Part shown: positions 7,054 through 14,577 of the stretch, piece by piece
How the letters are laid out: each line of letters starts with the position of its first letter
Position numbering within the stretch: position 1 is the stretch's first letter
Source: an uncultured Desulfobacterales bacterium
GTDB taxonomy: Bacteria > Desulfobacterota > Desulfobacteria > Desulfobacterales > JAFDCJ01
Direction of reading: 5' to 3'
Assembly (NCBI GenBank): GCA_945787595.1
Contig: CALZJV010000187.1
Span: 1-18,495, forward strand
DNA length: 18,495 nt
Made by a program: the position numbers and the translations under genes
Notes under the pieces: model-generated
What the model saw: only the letters and a program-made list of their open reading frames with translations
Told to the model about the DNA's origin: nothing
The model's database searches: none

Positions 7054-8478
7054 ATGAGCAACAACAAGAAGCGGTCGAATGGCCTGTTGTCCTTCCTGCT
7101 ATGGCTTTTGTTGATGTCTATCATAATGGTTTCGGCGGCCCGTGGTGAAGATCGCGTGTTGTTGATCGGCGTCGGCCGATATGCGCAATTTGAGGAGAAG
7201 CTGAATGGTGTCAGCCTGGATATCGCCATGATGCGGGAATTTGTGCACCTGATGGGGTTTAAAACTCATGAAATCAAGGTTCTGGAACATGAACACGCAT
7301 CTACCGCCAGAGTTTATGATGCGGTTGAAAACTGGCTGATCAACGGGGCCGGACCGGATGATCGGGTGCTGTTTTATTTCAGTGGGCACGGCTCTCAGAT
7401 ACCTGACGAAAACAATGATGAGGAGGATCAGTTTGATGAAGTGCTCTTGCTGTACGATACTGCTCTTACGGAAAAACGCGGACGGCAGACCCTGAGCGGC
7501 GTTTTGCTTGATGATCACTTGAACCATATGCTGGCGAGAATGAAAAGCCGCAACATTCTGGTTATCCTGGATGCCTGCCATAGCGGCAGCGCGACGAAGC
7601 GCATGCAGCTGTCTTCCCGTTCCTTTCAAACCGGCCAGGCTAAGGTGAAATACTTCTACTACTCACCATCACTGGAGGCCGCCGGCGGAAGCGGCAGTTT
7701 CGATCTTATGCAACCCCGAGCCATGCCTGGGGATGAGAGCCACTATGTTGCGATTACCGCCTGTCGCGATGATGAAAAAACGGTTGCCACCGCTCAGGGC
7801 AGTATTTTCACTTTAGGACTGCGTCAGACCGTAAGATCCGCAGCAGCGGCGGGAGCCAGCCTTACTCCCGAAGAACTGCAGCTTGGGACGACAAACTTCA
7901 TTCAGGAACGGATTCGATCCGACGTGGCCGTTTTCCATCCCCAGATTGCCGGCAATATTGAACTTCGAAAACGTCCCCTTGAATTGATTGCTCCGGCCGG
8001 AGAGAACGGCTTCGTCCGGCAAAAACTGGAAACACTAGTGCACAAAAGCAATGAGACGGTGTGGATCAAACTGAACAAGGTGTGTTTCGAACCCGGTGAA
8101 GCCTTGGAAATATCCGTTTGGATACCTGAGCCGGGCTATTTGAATCTCATGCACATTGCAGCAGATGATCAGGCGACCGTGCTGTATCCAAACCAATATC
8201 ACCCGCATAATGCCGTTGGACGGGGAAAGATTACCCTGCCGACCCGGCGCATGGATTTTGAGATTGTGGCCGAAGGCCCCTCCGGATCCAATTTGATCAC
8301 CGCCTTTATAACCCGCTCACCCATAAACGGTTTTCAAGACGGTTTCAAGACCGCCAAAGGTGTGTTGGCGGAGCTGTCGCCAAATTCGACCCGATCATTG
8401 GTGATGCGCCAGGGTTCGGGTTGGCTGGCAGCAGGCAAAGTGGCTGCTGAAATTAGAGGAAGCGGGCAATGCAGGTAG
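7054..8478 (+). CDS. Secreted type I metacaspase-like peptidase with DUF4384-like domain
   Basis: The 474-residue product begins with a signal peptide (hydrophobic 11-28, cleavage around AARG-ED). The caspase (peptidase C14) domain spans about 33-300. The His of the dyad is His112 in FYFSGHGSQ and the Cys is Cys175 in ILDACHSGS. Between them lies the acidic stretch PDENNDEEDQFDE (117-129), typical of metacaspases and often linked to calcium dependence. Metacaspases cut after Arg or Lys; that specificity is family knowledge and not visible here. Residues about 335-422 resemble DUF4384 (WIPEPGYLNLMHI, TVLYPNQ, ITLP). The start is firm: AAGGAG is five bases before the ATG. Export of a caspase to the periplasm, its DUF4384 match with the lipoprotein at 4287, and its transglycosylase neighbour suggest envelope proteolysis. 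Confidence 0.88.
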   Translation: MSNNKKRSNGLLSFLLWLLLMSIIMVSAARGEDRVLLIGVGRYAQFEEKLNGVSLDIAMMREFVHLMGFKTHEIKVLEHEHASTARVYDAVENWLINGAGPDDRVLFYFSGHGSQIPDENNDEEDQFDEVLLLYDTALTEKRGRQTLSGVLLDDHLNHMLARMKSRNILVILDACHSGSATKRMQLSSRSFQTGQAKVKYFYYSPSLEAAGGSGSFDLMQPRAMPGDESHYVAITACRDDEKTVATAQGSIFTLGLRQTVRSAAAAGASLTPEELQLGTTNFIQERIRSDVAVFHPQIAGNIELRKRPLELIAPAGENGFVRQKLETLVHKSNETVWIKLNKVCFEPGEALEISVWIPEPGYLNLMHIAADDQATVLYPNQYHPHNAVGRGKITLPTRRMDFEIVAEGPSGSNLITAFITRSPINGFQDGFKTAKGVLAELSPNSTRSLVMRQGSGWLAAGKVAAEIRGSGQCR

Positions 8479-8830
8479 GAGTAGGCGTTCACGGGTTCAA
8501 AGGTTTAGAGGTTCAAGCCCGCCCTGGTGCGACGTAATGTGGTTATGAAATTGCTTTCTCATTCTATGGGTTTGGCTTTCCATCACCACATTTTGACAGG
8601 CCGGTCTGGGCCAGGGGTTGCATTCTCGTCCCTGGACTGCATTTGGGATGTGCATTTACGAAAAAAGCGTCAGCTTCGTCAGGCCTATTCCAAAATTTGG
8701 AGCCAAATTGGCCATTATTTAGGGAAATGAGCATTTTTAACGTGGACTTTGGGTCTTTATTGCCTTCTTTGTCCTTAACCCTGAACGCTGAACCTTGAAA
8801 CTTGTGAACGGTTACAAGTCGGAGGCAGGC
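8479..8830. other. Intergenic region occupied by element B
   Basis: Almost the whole 352-base gap is the armed element at 8485-8811. A 67-codon frame (8527-8730) lies wholly inside the element and has no coding character or SD, so I do not call it a gene. The SD of the next gene (GGAGG, 8821-8825) lies just past the element's right arm. Confidence 0.65.
8485..8811 (+). repeat. Heptad/octad-armed element B with ~100 bp core
   Basis: The left arm is built of GGTTCAAA-type octads (8485-8516) and the right arm of GAACNTT-type heptads (8774-8811). They are inverse of each other, with CGTTCAC at both outer ends. The core 8517-8616 begins GCCCGCCCTGG directly after the left arm and ends CGGTCTGGGCCAGGG. 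It matches the ends and length of the core at 2191-2292, which is inverted and has arms of a different sequence. Inside the core AATGTGG (8536-8542) pairs with CCACATT (8586-8592), and the core's own CCCTGG and CCAGGG ends can pair. Confidence 0.75.
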
Positions 8831-9709
8831 ATGAAGAGTTTTTTGTTGTTGGGGGTTTTACTATCTCTCATCGTATTCTCCGGTTCTTCTGCGGCCAAGG
8901 ATTGCCGGCTGGGTGAAAATTACTATTTTCAGGCCAAGTCAGCCACCGGTCCATTGCGAAGCATAGAATGGCTGCACCAATCGATAGCGGTGTGTCCCAA
9001 TTTCAACTCTTGGTATATGCTCGGCCTGTTGTATAAAAATCAGGGCAAGATCAGCGAGGCTATCGATGCATTTGTCCAGGCCGGTGAAAATGCCGTGACG
9101 TCAAAAGCCGAGGGACTGGCTCTGGCTCGCAAGGGTGAACTGCTGGCACAAACCGGACAGGTATTCCAGGCGCTGCGTGCACTCAAACTGGCCAAACGAT
9201 TTCACCCCGAACCGGCACCGGATTGGCTGGAAAAATCCCTTAAAAGCGCCAGAATTCAATCCAGTCGTGTCGTTATACCGGCAGAAGAAATTGCCTCATT
9301 CCTGGAGGTCGGCACCCATATCAGCAAGGACCGCAGATTTGCCATCCGGCCCGGTGTAAATATACCCGTGCAGTTTGATTTCGACCGGTCCGATTTAAAT
9401 GCCCGTGGGGTTCGTCAGCTAAACGAGCTGGGAGAAGCTTTGACCAGGGAGAAAATGAGGTTCTGGTCTTTTCTTCTTGTCGGCCACACGGACAAACGGG
9501 GAACTGCGGCCTACAACCAGGTTTTATCTGAAAAACGGGCGCATTCGGTAAAGATTGAACTGGAACGACGGTTTCCGTCTCTGACCCGCAGGTTGAAAAC
9601 AGAAGGCCGGGGAGAAACAGAGCTGTTTTACGACGGTGACACTGAATCAGATCATATGCTCAATCGCCGGGTTAAAGTGACATTGATTCGTTCTACTAGG
9701 TCAGATTAG
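8831..9709 (+). CDS. Secreted TPR-OmpA family peptidoglycan-binding protein
   Basis: From the ATG at 8831 (GGAGG five bases upstream) the product has 292 residues. An upstream in-frame TTG at 8795 lies in repeat sequence and is unlikely. It has a signal peptide (hydrophobic 4-18, cleavage near SSAA-KD). Residues about 55-125 show TPR-like helical pairs (WYMLGLLYKNQGKISEAIDAF in register with the typical W-LG-Y-A-F spacing). The OmpA C-terminal domain spans about 178-288: FDFDRSDLN, GHTDKRGTAAYN and LSEKRAHSV. Asp221 and Arg236 sit 15 residues apart, like the diaminopimelate-binding Asp and Arg of E. coli OmpA (271, 286). It should anchor non-covalently to peptidoglycan. Between the two caspase genes, it could tether a complex to the wall through its TPRs. 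Confidence 0.87.
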   Translation: MKSFLLLGVLLSLIVFSGSSAAKDCRLGENYYFQAKSATGPLRSIEWLHQSIAVCPNFNSWYMLGLLYKNQGKISEAIDAFVQAGENAVTSKAEGLALARKGELLAQTGQVFQALRALKLAKRFHPEPAPDWLEKSLKSARIQSSRVVIPAEEIASFLEVGTHISKDRRFAIRPGVNIPVQFDFDRSDLNARGVRQLNELGEALTREKMRFWSFLLVGHTDKRGTAAYNQVLSEKRAHSVKIELERRFPSLTRRLKTEGRGETELFYDGDTESDHMLNRRVKVTLIRSTRSD

Positions 9710-9746
9710 GGGCAATCCGCTTCAAATGGATGAATATTCACGGTCT

Positions 9747-9940
9747 AAGGTCTGCCTCTCTCCAAACTTTAAGCTCTGCGCCTCGGGGTGTCGTCCCCTG
9801 CGGGACAAAGTTGAGCCGGAAGCCCGGCGCGGATCAATTATAAAAAAAGATCAAAAAAAATGACAGAGCAAAGCGACATCCGCAAATCTTCAATCTTCAA
9901 TTTTCAATAGTCAATTCTCCGCTGGCGGATCCGGGTTGGG
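9747..9940 (+). repeat. Armed repeat D, copy 2
   Basis: It begins AAGGTCTGCCTCTCTCC like copy 1, then has about 46 bases absent from copy 1, including a GTCCC-CTGC-GGGAC hairpin. It rejoins at GAGCCGGAAGCC (9813), with GATCAATTATA, an A-run, GATCA, GAGCAAAGCGACATCC and a TTCAATC-type heptad arm (9884-9915), then GGATCCGGGTTGGG. The inverse left arm is poorly preserved. The element ends ten bases before the ATG of the next gene, so that gene's leader is repeat-derived. Confidence 0.82.
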
Positions 9941-9950
9941 GTTTATACTA

Positions 9951-12900
9951 ATGATTATAACACTCAGAAAAACGACAGCACTGGCATTCGCCGTCTGGCT
10001 TGCATGCCATATGCCAGGGATTTCACACGCCGAAAATCATGCCCTTCTCATCGGCATCGGCAACTACAAGCAAAGAACCCTTGAGGGACCCGCTTACGAT
10101 GTGGCAGCGCTTTCGAAAATGCTGTCAGCGCACTATGACTTCAAAGAAAAAAACGTCCGTACGCTGGTAAACAAGGAAGCCGGCAAATTTCGCATCCTCA
10201 GCGAGATGCGGCGACTTGTGCAAATAAGCCGTCCGGGTGACCGTGTGTTTATTTACTATAGCGGACACGGTACCAGCCGCCGCGATGAACTGCTGTCATT
10301 GCCTTTGCCGCATACATCCGGGGCCCTGGTACCGGCTGATTTTAAATGGGACTCAAATCAGTCGATCGAAACCCAGATGTCCCAGCTTATTGTCGGCAGG
10401 CGAGACCTGCGGCCAATTCTGGCGCAACTCGATCTAGGCAGACAGGTACTGGTGGTTTTTGATACCTGTTTTTCCGGCAACACTGTGCGGGGAATTGGGG
10501 AACAAAAGTTGTCGGCTGTTGACCGCTACATGCCACTCTACTCAAAAAGCGTTTTCAGTGAGGAGCAACATATCGGAAGCTTTGCTGAAAATTTGAAGCC
10601 GGATCAAGCCTATCCCTATCAAAACACATTTTATATTTCAGCATCAACCGAAAATGAAACTGCCAAAGACATCCGCACCGATTTACTCTATTTGTATCCG
10701 ACCATCGACGGCAATCCCCACGGTGTGTTAACGGATTCCCTGTTGAGGGTCCTGAGCGGACAAACAGCGGTAGATACCAACAGCGATGGCCGCTGGAGCC
10801 AGATCGAACTTTATAAAGCCATACGGACGGAAGTTCAACGGCGTTTCAGACAAACGCCCCAGGCATTGCCCAAAGAAAGCGAAAATGCTGTTCAGCTTTA
10901 CGACCGGACCTTTTTTGAGCGTTCGGCCGGCAATATTATTCCCGCTGCGCAAAAAGCGGCTGGGGGACCATCCGGTTTACCTGCTGCCGAATATAGACAA
11001 GGGTATTCTTCGTCCCATGCTCTGGTTGTCGGAATAGATAAATACCAACTTTGGCCGCATCTGGAGTATGCCGTTAAGGATGCCCGGGAAGTGGCCGCTT
11101 TGTTGGAGACCAAAGGTTTTCAGACGTTAGTGCTCACCGACGAAAATGCCACCAGGAGAAATATTCTTCGCAAACTGGACACACTAGAAAAATCTGCAGA
11201 TGTCGATTCCCGGGTCGTGATCTATTTTGCAGGTCATGGCCAGACTGAGGACCTGCCGGGAGGAGGAGAAAGAGGCTATATCGTGCCGGTCGATGCGGAT
11301 ACCTACAACTGGCAAGGCACCATGCTGGCCATGAACCGGCTGAATCAGCGAATCCGGCAAATAAAGGCCAAGCACATCTTCCTGGCATTTGACGCCTGTT
11401 ATTCCGGCTTGGGACTGACCCGGTCCATAAAACGGTATCGGCAACAGGATTCCGCCTATATCCATAAAATGATGCAATCCCGGAGCATTCAAATCCTGAC
11501 CGCGGGCAGCCGCTCGGAGCAGGCAATTGAGACCGAAGGCCACGGGTTGTTTACGCAACATCTGCTGTCAGCCCTATCGGGAACTGCAGACATCAACAAC
11601 GATGGTTATATAACTGCCACTGAAATTTATGCCACTCTGCGTCCACGGGTTACCCAACAATCCTACAGCCGTCAGACCCCCCAGTTCGGATATATTGAAG
11701 GCAATGGAGACATTATTTTCTACAATAGGCCTCAAAAAGCAGAAACGGCTGTCGTTTTAATCAACTCTCGGATCGACGGAATTGATGTATGGGCCGGCAA
11801 CACTGAGATCGGGCGTCGGTTGCCGGCAGGCCGGCATCGACTAGCAGCAAACGCCGGGCGAACGATCATCATCGTAAAAAAAGACAGTCAAACCCTTTAC
11901 CGTAAAGGTGCAGTGCTGCGGGCAAACCGGGAATTTCAAATTCAACTGCCTTCCACGGTTGATATTTCACGGGAGCGCCGCCGGCCGCTTTCAATGCTCA
12001 CCATCGCACATCCCGATATTGAAAATTATTCAAACTCCATCGCTTATGATCTGGATGGAGACGGTAGGGAGGAGATTATTACCGCCTCAGGAAATCGTCT
12101 TTATGCCTTGAAGCCTGACGGTTCCATTTTCTGGCAAAGAAAATTCGATTTTCCTATCATCTTAAATCTGATTGACAATTGGAATAATCAAACGGCCATC
12201 GGCTTGTCGGCAATAAAAAATAAAAAAGCACACCTGCTTCTGTTAAACAGCCGTGGAGAAATAATTTGGCGCAATGATGTGGAAGTCACTCCACGTCGCC
12301 AGGTGTTATCTATTGTCCGGGAGAGAATAGCCCAACTGGTCGATATCGACCAGGATGGTTATGAGGATGTTCTCGCCATTAGGAACACCGGTTCCGGTTT
12401 GGAATCCCGCTGTATTATCCTATACGACCGGCAAGGAGGGGAATTGTGGCGATATGCCATCGGGCCCTTGTTGCAAAATATAGTCATTTGGCCGAGGGAA
12501 GGAGAACGCCCGGATATCATCATCGGTACATTTAGTCCCGGCGATGGAAATCATGAGCTGCATAACGAAACCAGGGACCGTCAGGCCTATGTCATCAGCA
12601 TCGACGGCTATGGCAGGACAAACTGGGTCATCCGGATGGGCGGCTATTTTACCGGCGTCCGTGTGATGCTGGCTGATTTGACAGGAGATGGGACCCGGGT
12701 TCTATATGCTCACAAATATACGGCCTATAATTACCGGGATGATGACGGCGGAATTTACAGAATTTCCCGATCCGGTACTATTCTCAATCGACTCGAAACC
12801 GGCGACTCGATTCTGAGTGTAATTGCCGGCAGATCTGACAGAAGCAGCGAGAAGCATCTCTACGCCGTCGACAATAAAAGCAATCTGTTCAAACTGGATA

Positions 12901-13262
12901 ATCAATTGAAGCTGCTGCAAAAAAAATCCCTCGATGCAAAATCAGGCTCCCGGGAAATACGCCTTGTCGGCGCTCATGATTACGACGGTGATGGTGTCGA
13001 TGACATTCTGATGTATTCATTCGATCGCCTTTTGTTTGCCAAGAACCCCTTTTCCGTGTCGGGTACGAAGAACAAACAGTTTTATTCTAATCTTCGCTTT
13101 CAAATCCTTTCACAGGATTTTTCCAAATTGATAAAGAGTGTATCCATAGGAGCAGATTGGAAAAAAAGGGGTGGGTTTGCCGTAAAGGACTTCGACCGTC
13201 CGAATGGGCCATATTATGCATTCATGGCACTAGCTGACAAGGTGATGCTATATAACTACTAG
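9951..13262 (+). CDS. Secreted double-caspase protein with PEGA-like segment and FG-GAP/VCBS-type C-terminal region
   Basis: Numbered from the ATG at 9951 (1103 residues), it has a signal peptide with cleavage near SHA-ENH (27). Caspase domain 1 (about 29-300) has His106 in YYSGHG and Cys173 in FDTCFSG. Caspase domain 2 (about 355-592) has His429 in YFAGHG and Cys483 in FDACYSG. Each is followed by an EF-hand-like loop: DTNSDGRWSQIE (275-286) and DINNDGYITATE (547-558). Residues about 598-668 resemble a PEGA domain. From about 690 onward, Asp-rich loops (DLDGDGREE 700, DIDQDGYED 798, DLTGDG 909, DYDGDGVDD 1010) alternate with PQQ-like strands, suggesting a calcium-binding beta-propeller. A TTG at 9936 could also start it, but ATG fits the signal peptide better; only a weak GGGTTGGGG precedes it. 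Both dyads are intact. The propeller may serve in ligand or surface recognition. Confidence 0.9.
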   Translation: MIITLRKTTALAFAVWLACHMPGISHAENHALLIGIGNYKQRTLEGPAYDVAALSKMLSAHYDFKEKNVRTLVNKEAGKFRILSEMRRLVQISRPGDRVFIYYSGHGTSRRDELLSLPLPHTSGALVPADFKWDSNQSIETQMSQLIVGRRDLRPILAQLDLGRQVLVVFDTCFSGNTVRGIGEQKLSAVDRYMPLYSKSVFSEEQHIGSFAENLKPDQAYPYQNTFYISASTENETAKDIRTDLLYLYPTIDGNPHGVLTDSLLRVLSGQTAVDTNSDGRWSQIELYKAIRTEVQRRFRQTPQALPKESENAVQLYDRTFFERSAGNIIPAAQKAAGGPSGLPAAEYRQGYSSSHALVVGIDKYQLWPHLEYAVKDAREVAALLETKGFQTLVLTDENATRRNILRKLDTLEKSADVDSRVVIYFAGHGQTEDLPGGGERGYIVPVDADTYNWQGTMLAMNRLNQRIRQIKAKHIFLAFDACYSGLGLTRSIKRYRQQDSAYIHKMMQSRSIQILTAGSRSEQAIETEGHGLFTQHLLSALSGTADINNDGYITATEIYATLRPRVTQQSYSRQTPQFGYIEGNGDIIFYNRPQKAETAVVLINSRIDGIDVWAGNTEIGRRLPAGRHRLAANAGRTIIIVKKDSQTLYRKGAVLRANREFQIQLPSTVDISRERRRPLSMLTIAHPDIENYSNSIAYDLDGDGREEIITASGNRLYALKPDGSIFWQRKFDFPIILNLIDNWNNQTAIGLSAIKNKKAHLLLLNSRGEIIWRNDVEVTPRRQVLSIVRERIAQLVDIDQDGYEDVLAIRNTGSGLESRCIILYDRQGGELWRYAIGPLLQNIVIWPREGERPDIIIGTFSPGDGNHELHNETRDRQAYVISIDGYGRTNWVIRMGGYFTGVRVMLADLTGDGTRVLYAHKYTAYNYRDDDGGIYRISRSGTILNRLETGDSILSVIAGRSDRSSEKHLYAVDNKSNLFKLDNQLKLLQKKSLDAKSGSREIRLVGAHDYDGDGVDDILMYSFDRLLFAKNPFSVSGTKNKQFYSNLRFQILSQDFSKLIKSVSIGADWKKRGGFAVKDFDRPNGPYYAFMALADKVMLYNY

Positions 13263-13281
13263 GCCTTATCGGGTTTTATCC

Positions 13282-13300
13282 GACAACTTGTTGTCAGAAA
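13282..13300. promoter_or_regulatory. GACAAC-TT-GTTGTC palindrome after a stop codon
   Basis: Six-base arms flank a 2-base centre, 20 bases after the stop of the double-caspase gene. Read on the - strand, TTTTCTGACAACA-GTTGT matches 3021-3038. A CGG-N7-CCG stem (13270-13282) adjoins it. It may be a transcript-end structure or a binding site. Confidence 0.35.
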
Positions 13301-13306
13301 AGTGAG

Positions 13307-13386
13307 GTTTCAGGTTTCAGGTTTCAGGTGTCAGGTGTCAGCCCAGCCGCCGGCCAAAAAAACGGCCGGTCTAATCGAAAAAGAAA
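13307..13386 (+). repeat. Hairpin-core repeat, copy 2
   Basis: Five tandem heptads, three GTTTCAG then two GTGTCAG (13307-13341), lead without a gap into the core CCCAGCCG, stem CCGGCC / A7C loop / GGCCGG, then GTCTAATCGAAAAAGAAA. The core matches copy 1 at 1309-1353 with two substitutions. Copy 1 has only two heptads, so the heptad number varies while the core is held. Confidence 0.85.
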
Positions 13387-13388
13387 CT

Positions 13389-13430
<42 letters not shown>

Positions 13431-13505
13431 AAATGTATTCTATCTGTTTAAAATAAGATTAAGCGAAGCGATTCCATCCCTATATAAATTATAGCCGTGC
13501 TTACT

Positions 13506-13548
13506 GCCCTTCAGGGGCCACTTTTTCCGAGCGTCGTCTCGGAAAAAG
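13506..13548. other. Tandem hairpins, second with 11-bp perfect stem
   Basis: GCCC-TTCAG-GGGC is followed by CTTTTTCCGAG (13521-13531), loop CGTCGT and CTCGGAAAAAG (13538-13548). The long stem is perfect. Its T-run precedes and its A-run follows the GC part on both strands, which is not the order of an intrinsic terminator, so it may be a structured RNA end or a processing or binding site. Confidence 0.6.
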
Positions 13549-13620
13549 CTTAGCTCCTTAGTTGTTATTTTGGTGTCCTCCAGAGGCGGATCTAAGACAT
13601 TTTTTGGCAAAACATTTTCG

Positions 13621-13689
13621 CCACCAAGACACCAAGATAGGTTGAGCGGTTTTTAAACAGTCTTTCTTTGTGTCTTTGGGGCTTTGTGG
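13621..13689. repeat. CCACCAAGAC short-period inverted repeat
   Basis: CCACCAAGACACCAAGA (13621-13637) faces TCTTTGTGTCTTTGG plus GGCTTTGTGG (13666-13689) across a spacer of about 28 bases. Repeats of this sequence type are familiar in intergenic DNA of several phyla, from general knowledge. Confidence 0.75.
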
Positions 13690-13750
13690 CCAATTTTTCG
13701 GTTCATCCTCCCGATTTATTTTTGAAAAATGTAAACCAATTCTTTTCTTC

Positions 13751-13772
13751 GTCCGTCTAATTAATTTAGAAA
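13751..13772 (+). promoter_or_regulatory. Candidate operator: GTCCGTCTAA-N5-TTAGAAA
   Basis: TCTAA (13756-13760) and TTAGA (13766-13770) form a palindrome, TCTAATTAATTTAGA, preceded by GTCCG as at 272-290. It ends about 30 bases before the ATG at 13803. Confidence 0.35.
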
Positions 13773-13802
13773 TTATGAATAGAGGAAAAGGAGGAAACAG
13801 AA

Positions 13803-14246
13803 ATGAAAGAGATAAAAAGAATGAGATATGCAGTTGTTGTTCTGGCAGTGATACTATTTCTGATTTCATGTGCCGGCGGCAACCCGAACCGTTATAACAC
13901 CCAGCGAGGGGCGGCCATCGGTGCAGGTGTCGGTGCGCTTGCCGGACAGATGATTGGCAGGAATACAAAAGGCACCCTTATCGGCGCAGGGGTGGGTACC
14001 CTGTTAGGTGCCATTGTAGGTAACGCGGTTGACCAGGAACGCCAGGCGGCTGTGGAAGCAGCAGCGATGGATAAAAGAATTGTTTATTATGATAACAAGG
14101 ATCGAGCCATCGAGGCGATACCCGGACCGGAAGACCAGCAAACGAAATGCCGCAAAGTAACGATGCGTGAGTGGGACAGGGGCAATCTTGTAAGTGAGAA
14201 GGTAGAAGAAGTTTGCGAAGGCGAAAAAGTTACAAGACACTATTAA
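13803..14246 (+). CDS. Glycine-zipper (2TM/YMGG-type) lipoprotein
   Basis: The 147-residue product has a lipobox (LISC, Cys about 24) after a hydrophobic stretch, so it is predicted to be an outer or inner membrane lipoprotein. Residues about 36-75 form a glycine-zipper repeat, GAAIGAGVGALAGQMIGR then GTLIGAGVGTLLGAIVG, characteristic of the 17-kDa surface antigen/YMGG-like families, which insert as a helical hairpin in membranes. The C-terminal 70 residues are polar, with two cysteines (CRKVT and EEVCEG) that may pair. AGGAGG at 13789-13794 lies eight bases before the ATG, a strong site; an internal Met at residue 8 is less likely. It closes the + strand envelope run but is separated by 540 bases from the double-caspase gene and probably has its own promoter. 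Confidence 0.88.
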   Translation: MKEIKRMRYAVVVLAVILFLISCAGGNPNRYNTQRGAAIGAGVGALAGQMIGRNTKGTLIGAGVGTLLGAIVGNAVDQERQAAVEAAAMDKRIVYYDNKDRAIEAIPGPEDQQTKCRKVTMREWDRGNLVSEKVEEVCEGEKVTRHY

Positions 14247-14278
14247 CTTAAGCCGAACAAGCCGGAACCAAACAGTAG

Positions 14279-14310
14279 AACGCTGCTAATCAGCCGCACG
14301 AATTTTTGTG
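14279..14310 (-). other. Half attC-like site
   Basis: AACGCTGCTAATCAGCCG (14279-14296) is identical over 18 nt to 16948-16965, the right half of the attC-like site there. A CAC-N8-GTG loop stem follows as in the full site, but the matching left half (CGGCTGAATTAGC) is absent and AGTTAAAGACGC stands instead. It may be a deletion-scarred cassette end marking the left edge of the acquired region. Confidence 0.45.
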
Positions 14311-14559
14311 AGTTAAAGACGCTTGCTGCCTGGTGTAAGAGTTTCCAAATATGTCGGCACCTTTAAATTGTCTTTTTCTATCTTTTCCGTCACAACACAT
14401 GATAGCTGTTTTAATAACTTCTAATACATCCAAATCTCCTGTCTCAGAATAGGCGATTATTAGATAATAAGACGCATCAGGAGCATCTATTCTTGCTTTT
14501 CGTGTCCCTATTACCCCAAGGTGGATAGCGATGCACCTATAGAACCTGCGTAATTGAAC
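14290..14559 (-). pseudogene. Start-less coding remnant beside the opine dehydrogenase gene
   Basis: On the - strand an 89-codon frame opens after a stop at 14560-14562 and ends at the TGA at 14290-14292. The translation contains RRFYRCIAIHLGVIGTRKAR, DAPDASYYLIIAYSETGDLD and VIKTAIMCCDGKDRKRQFK, which looks like real protein in composition. No ATG, GTG or TTG lies in the first 44 codons and there is no SD, so the 5' end appears lost. Its last codons and stop run through the half attC-like site. It starts 18 bases beyond the dehydrogenase stop. I do not recognise the family. Confidence 0.5.
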
Positions 14560-14577
14560 TTATTTGGGATTGGCTTA

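Noticed and set aside
8527..8730. 67-codon + strand open frame between the metacaspase and TPR-OmpA genes
   Set aside because: It lies wholly inside repeat element B, has no SD, and its first part coincides with the element core that is also found inverted at 2191-2292.
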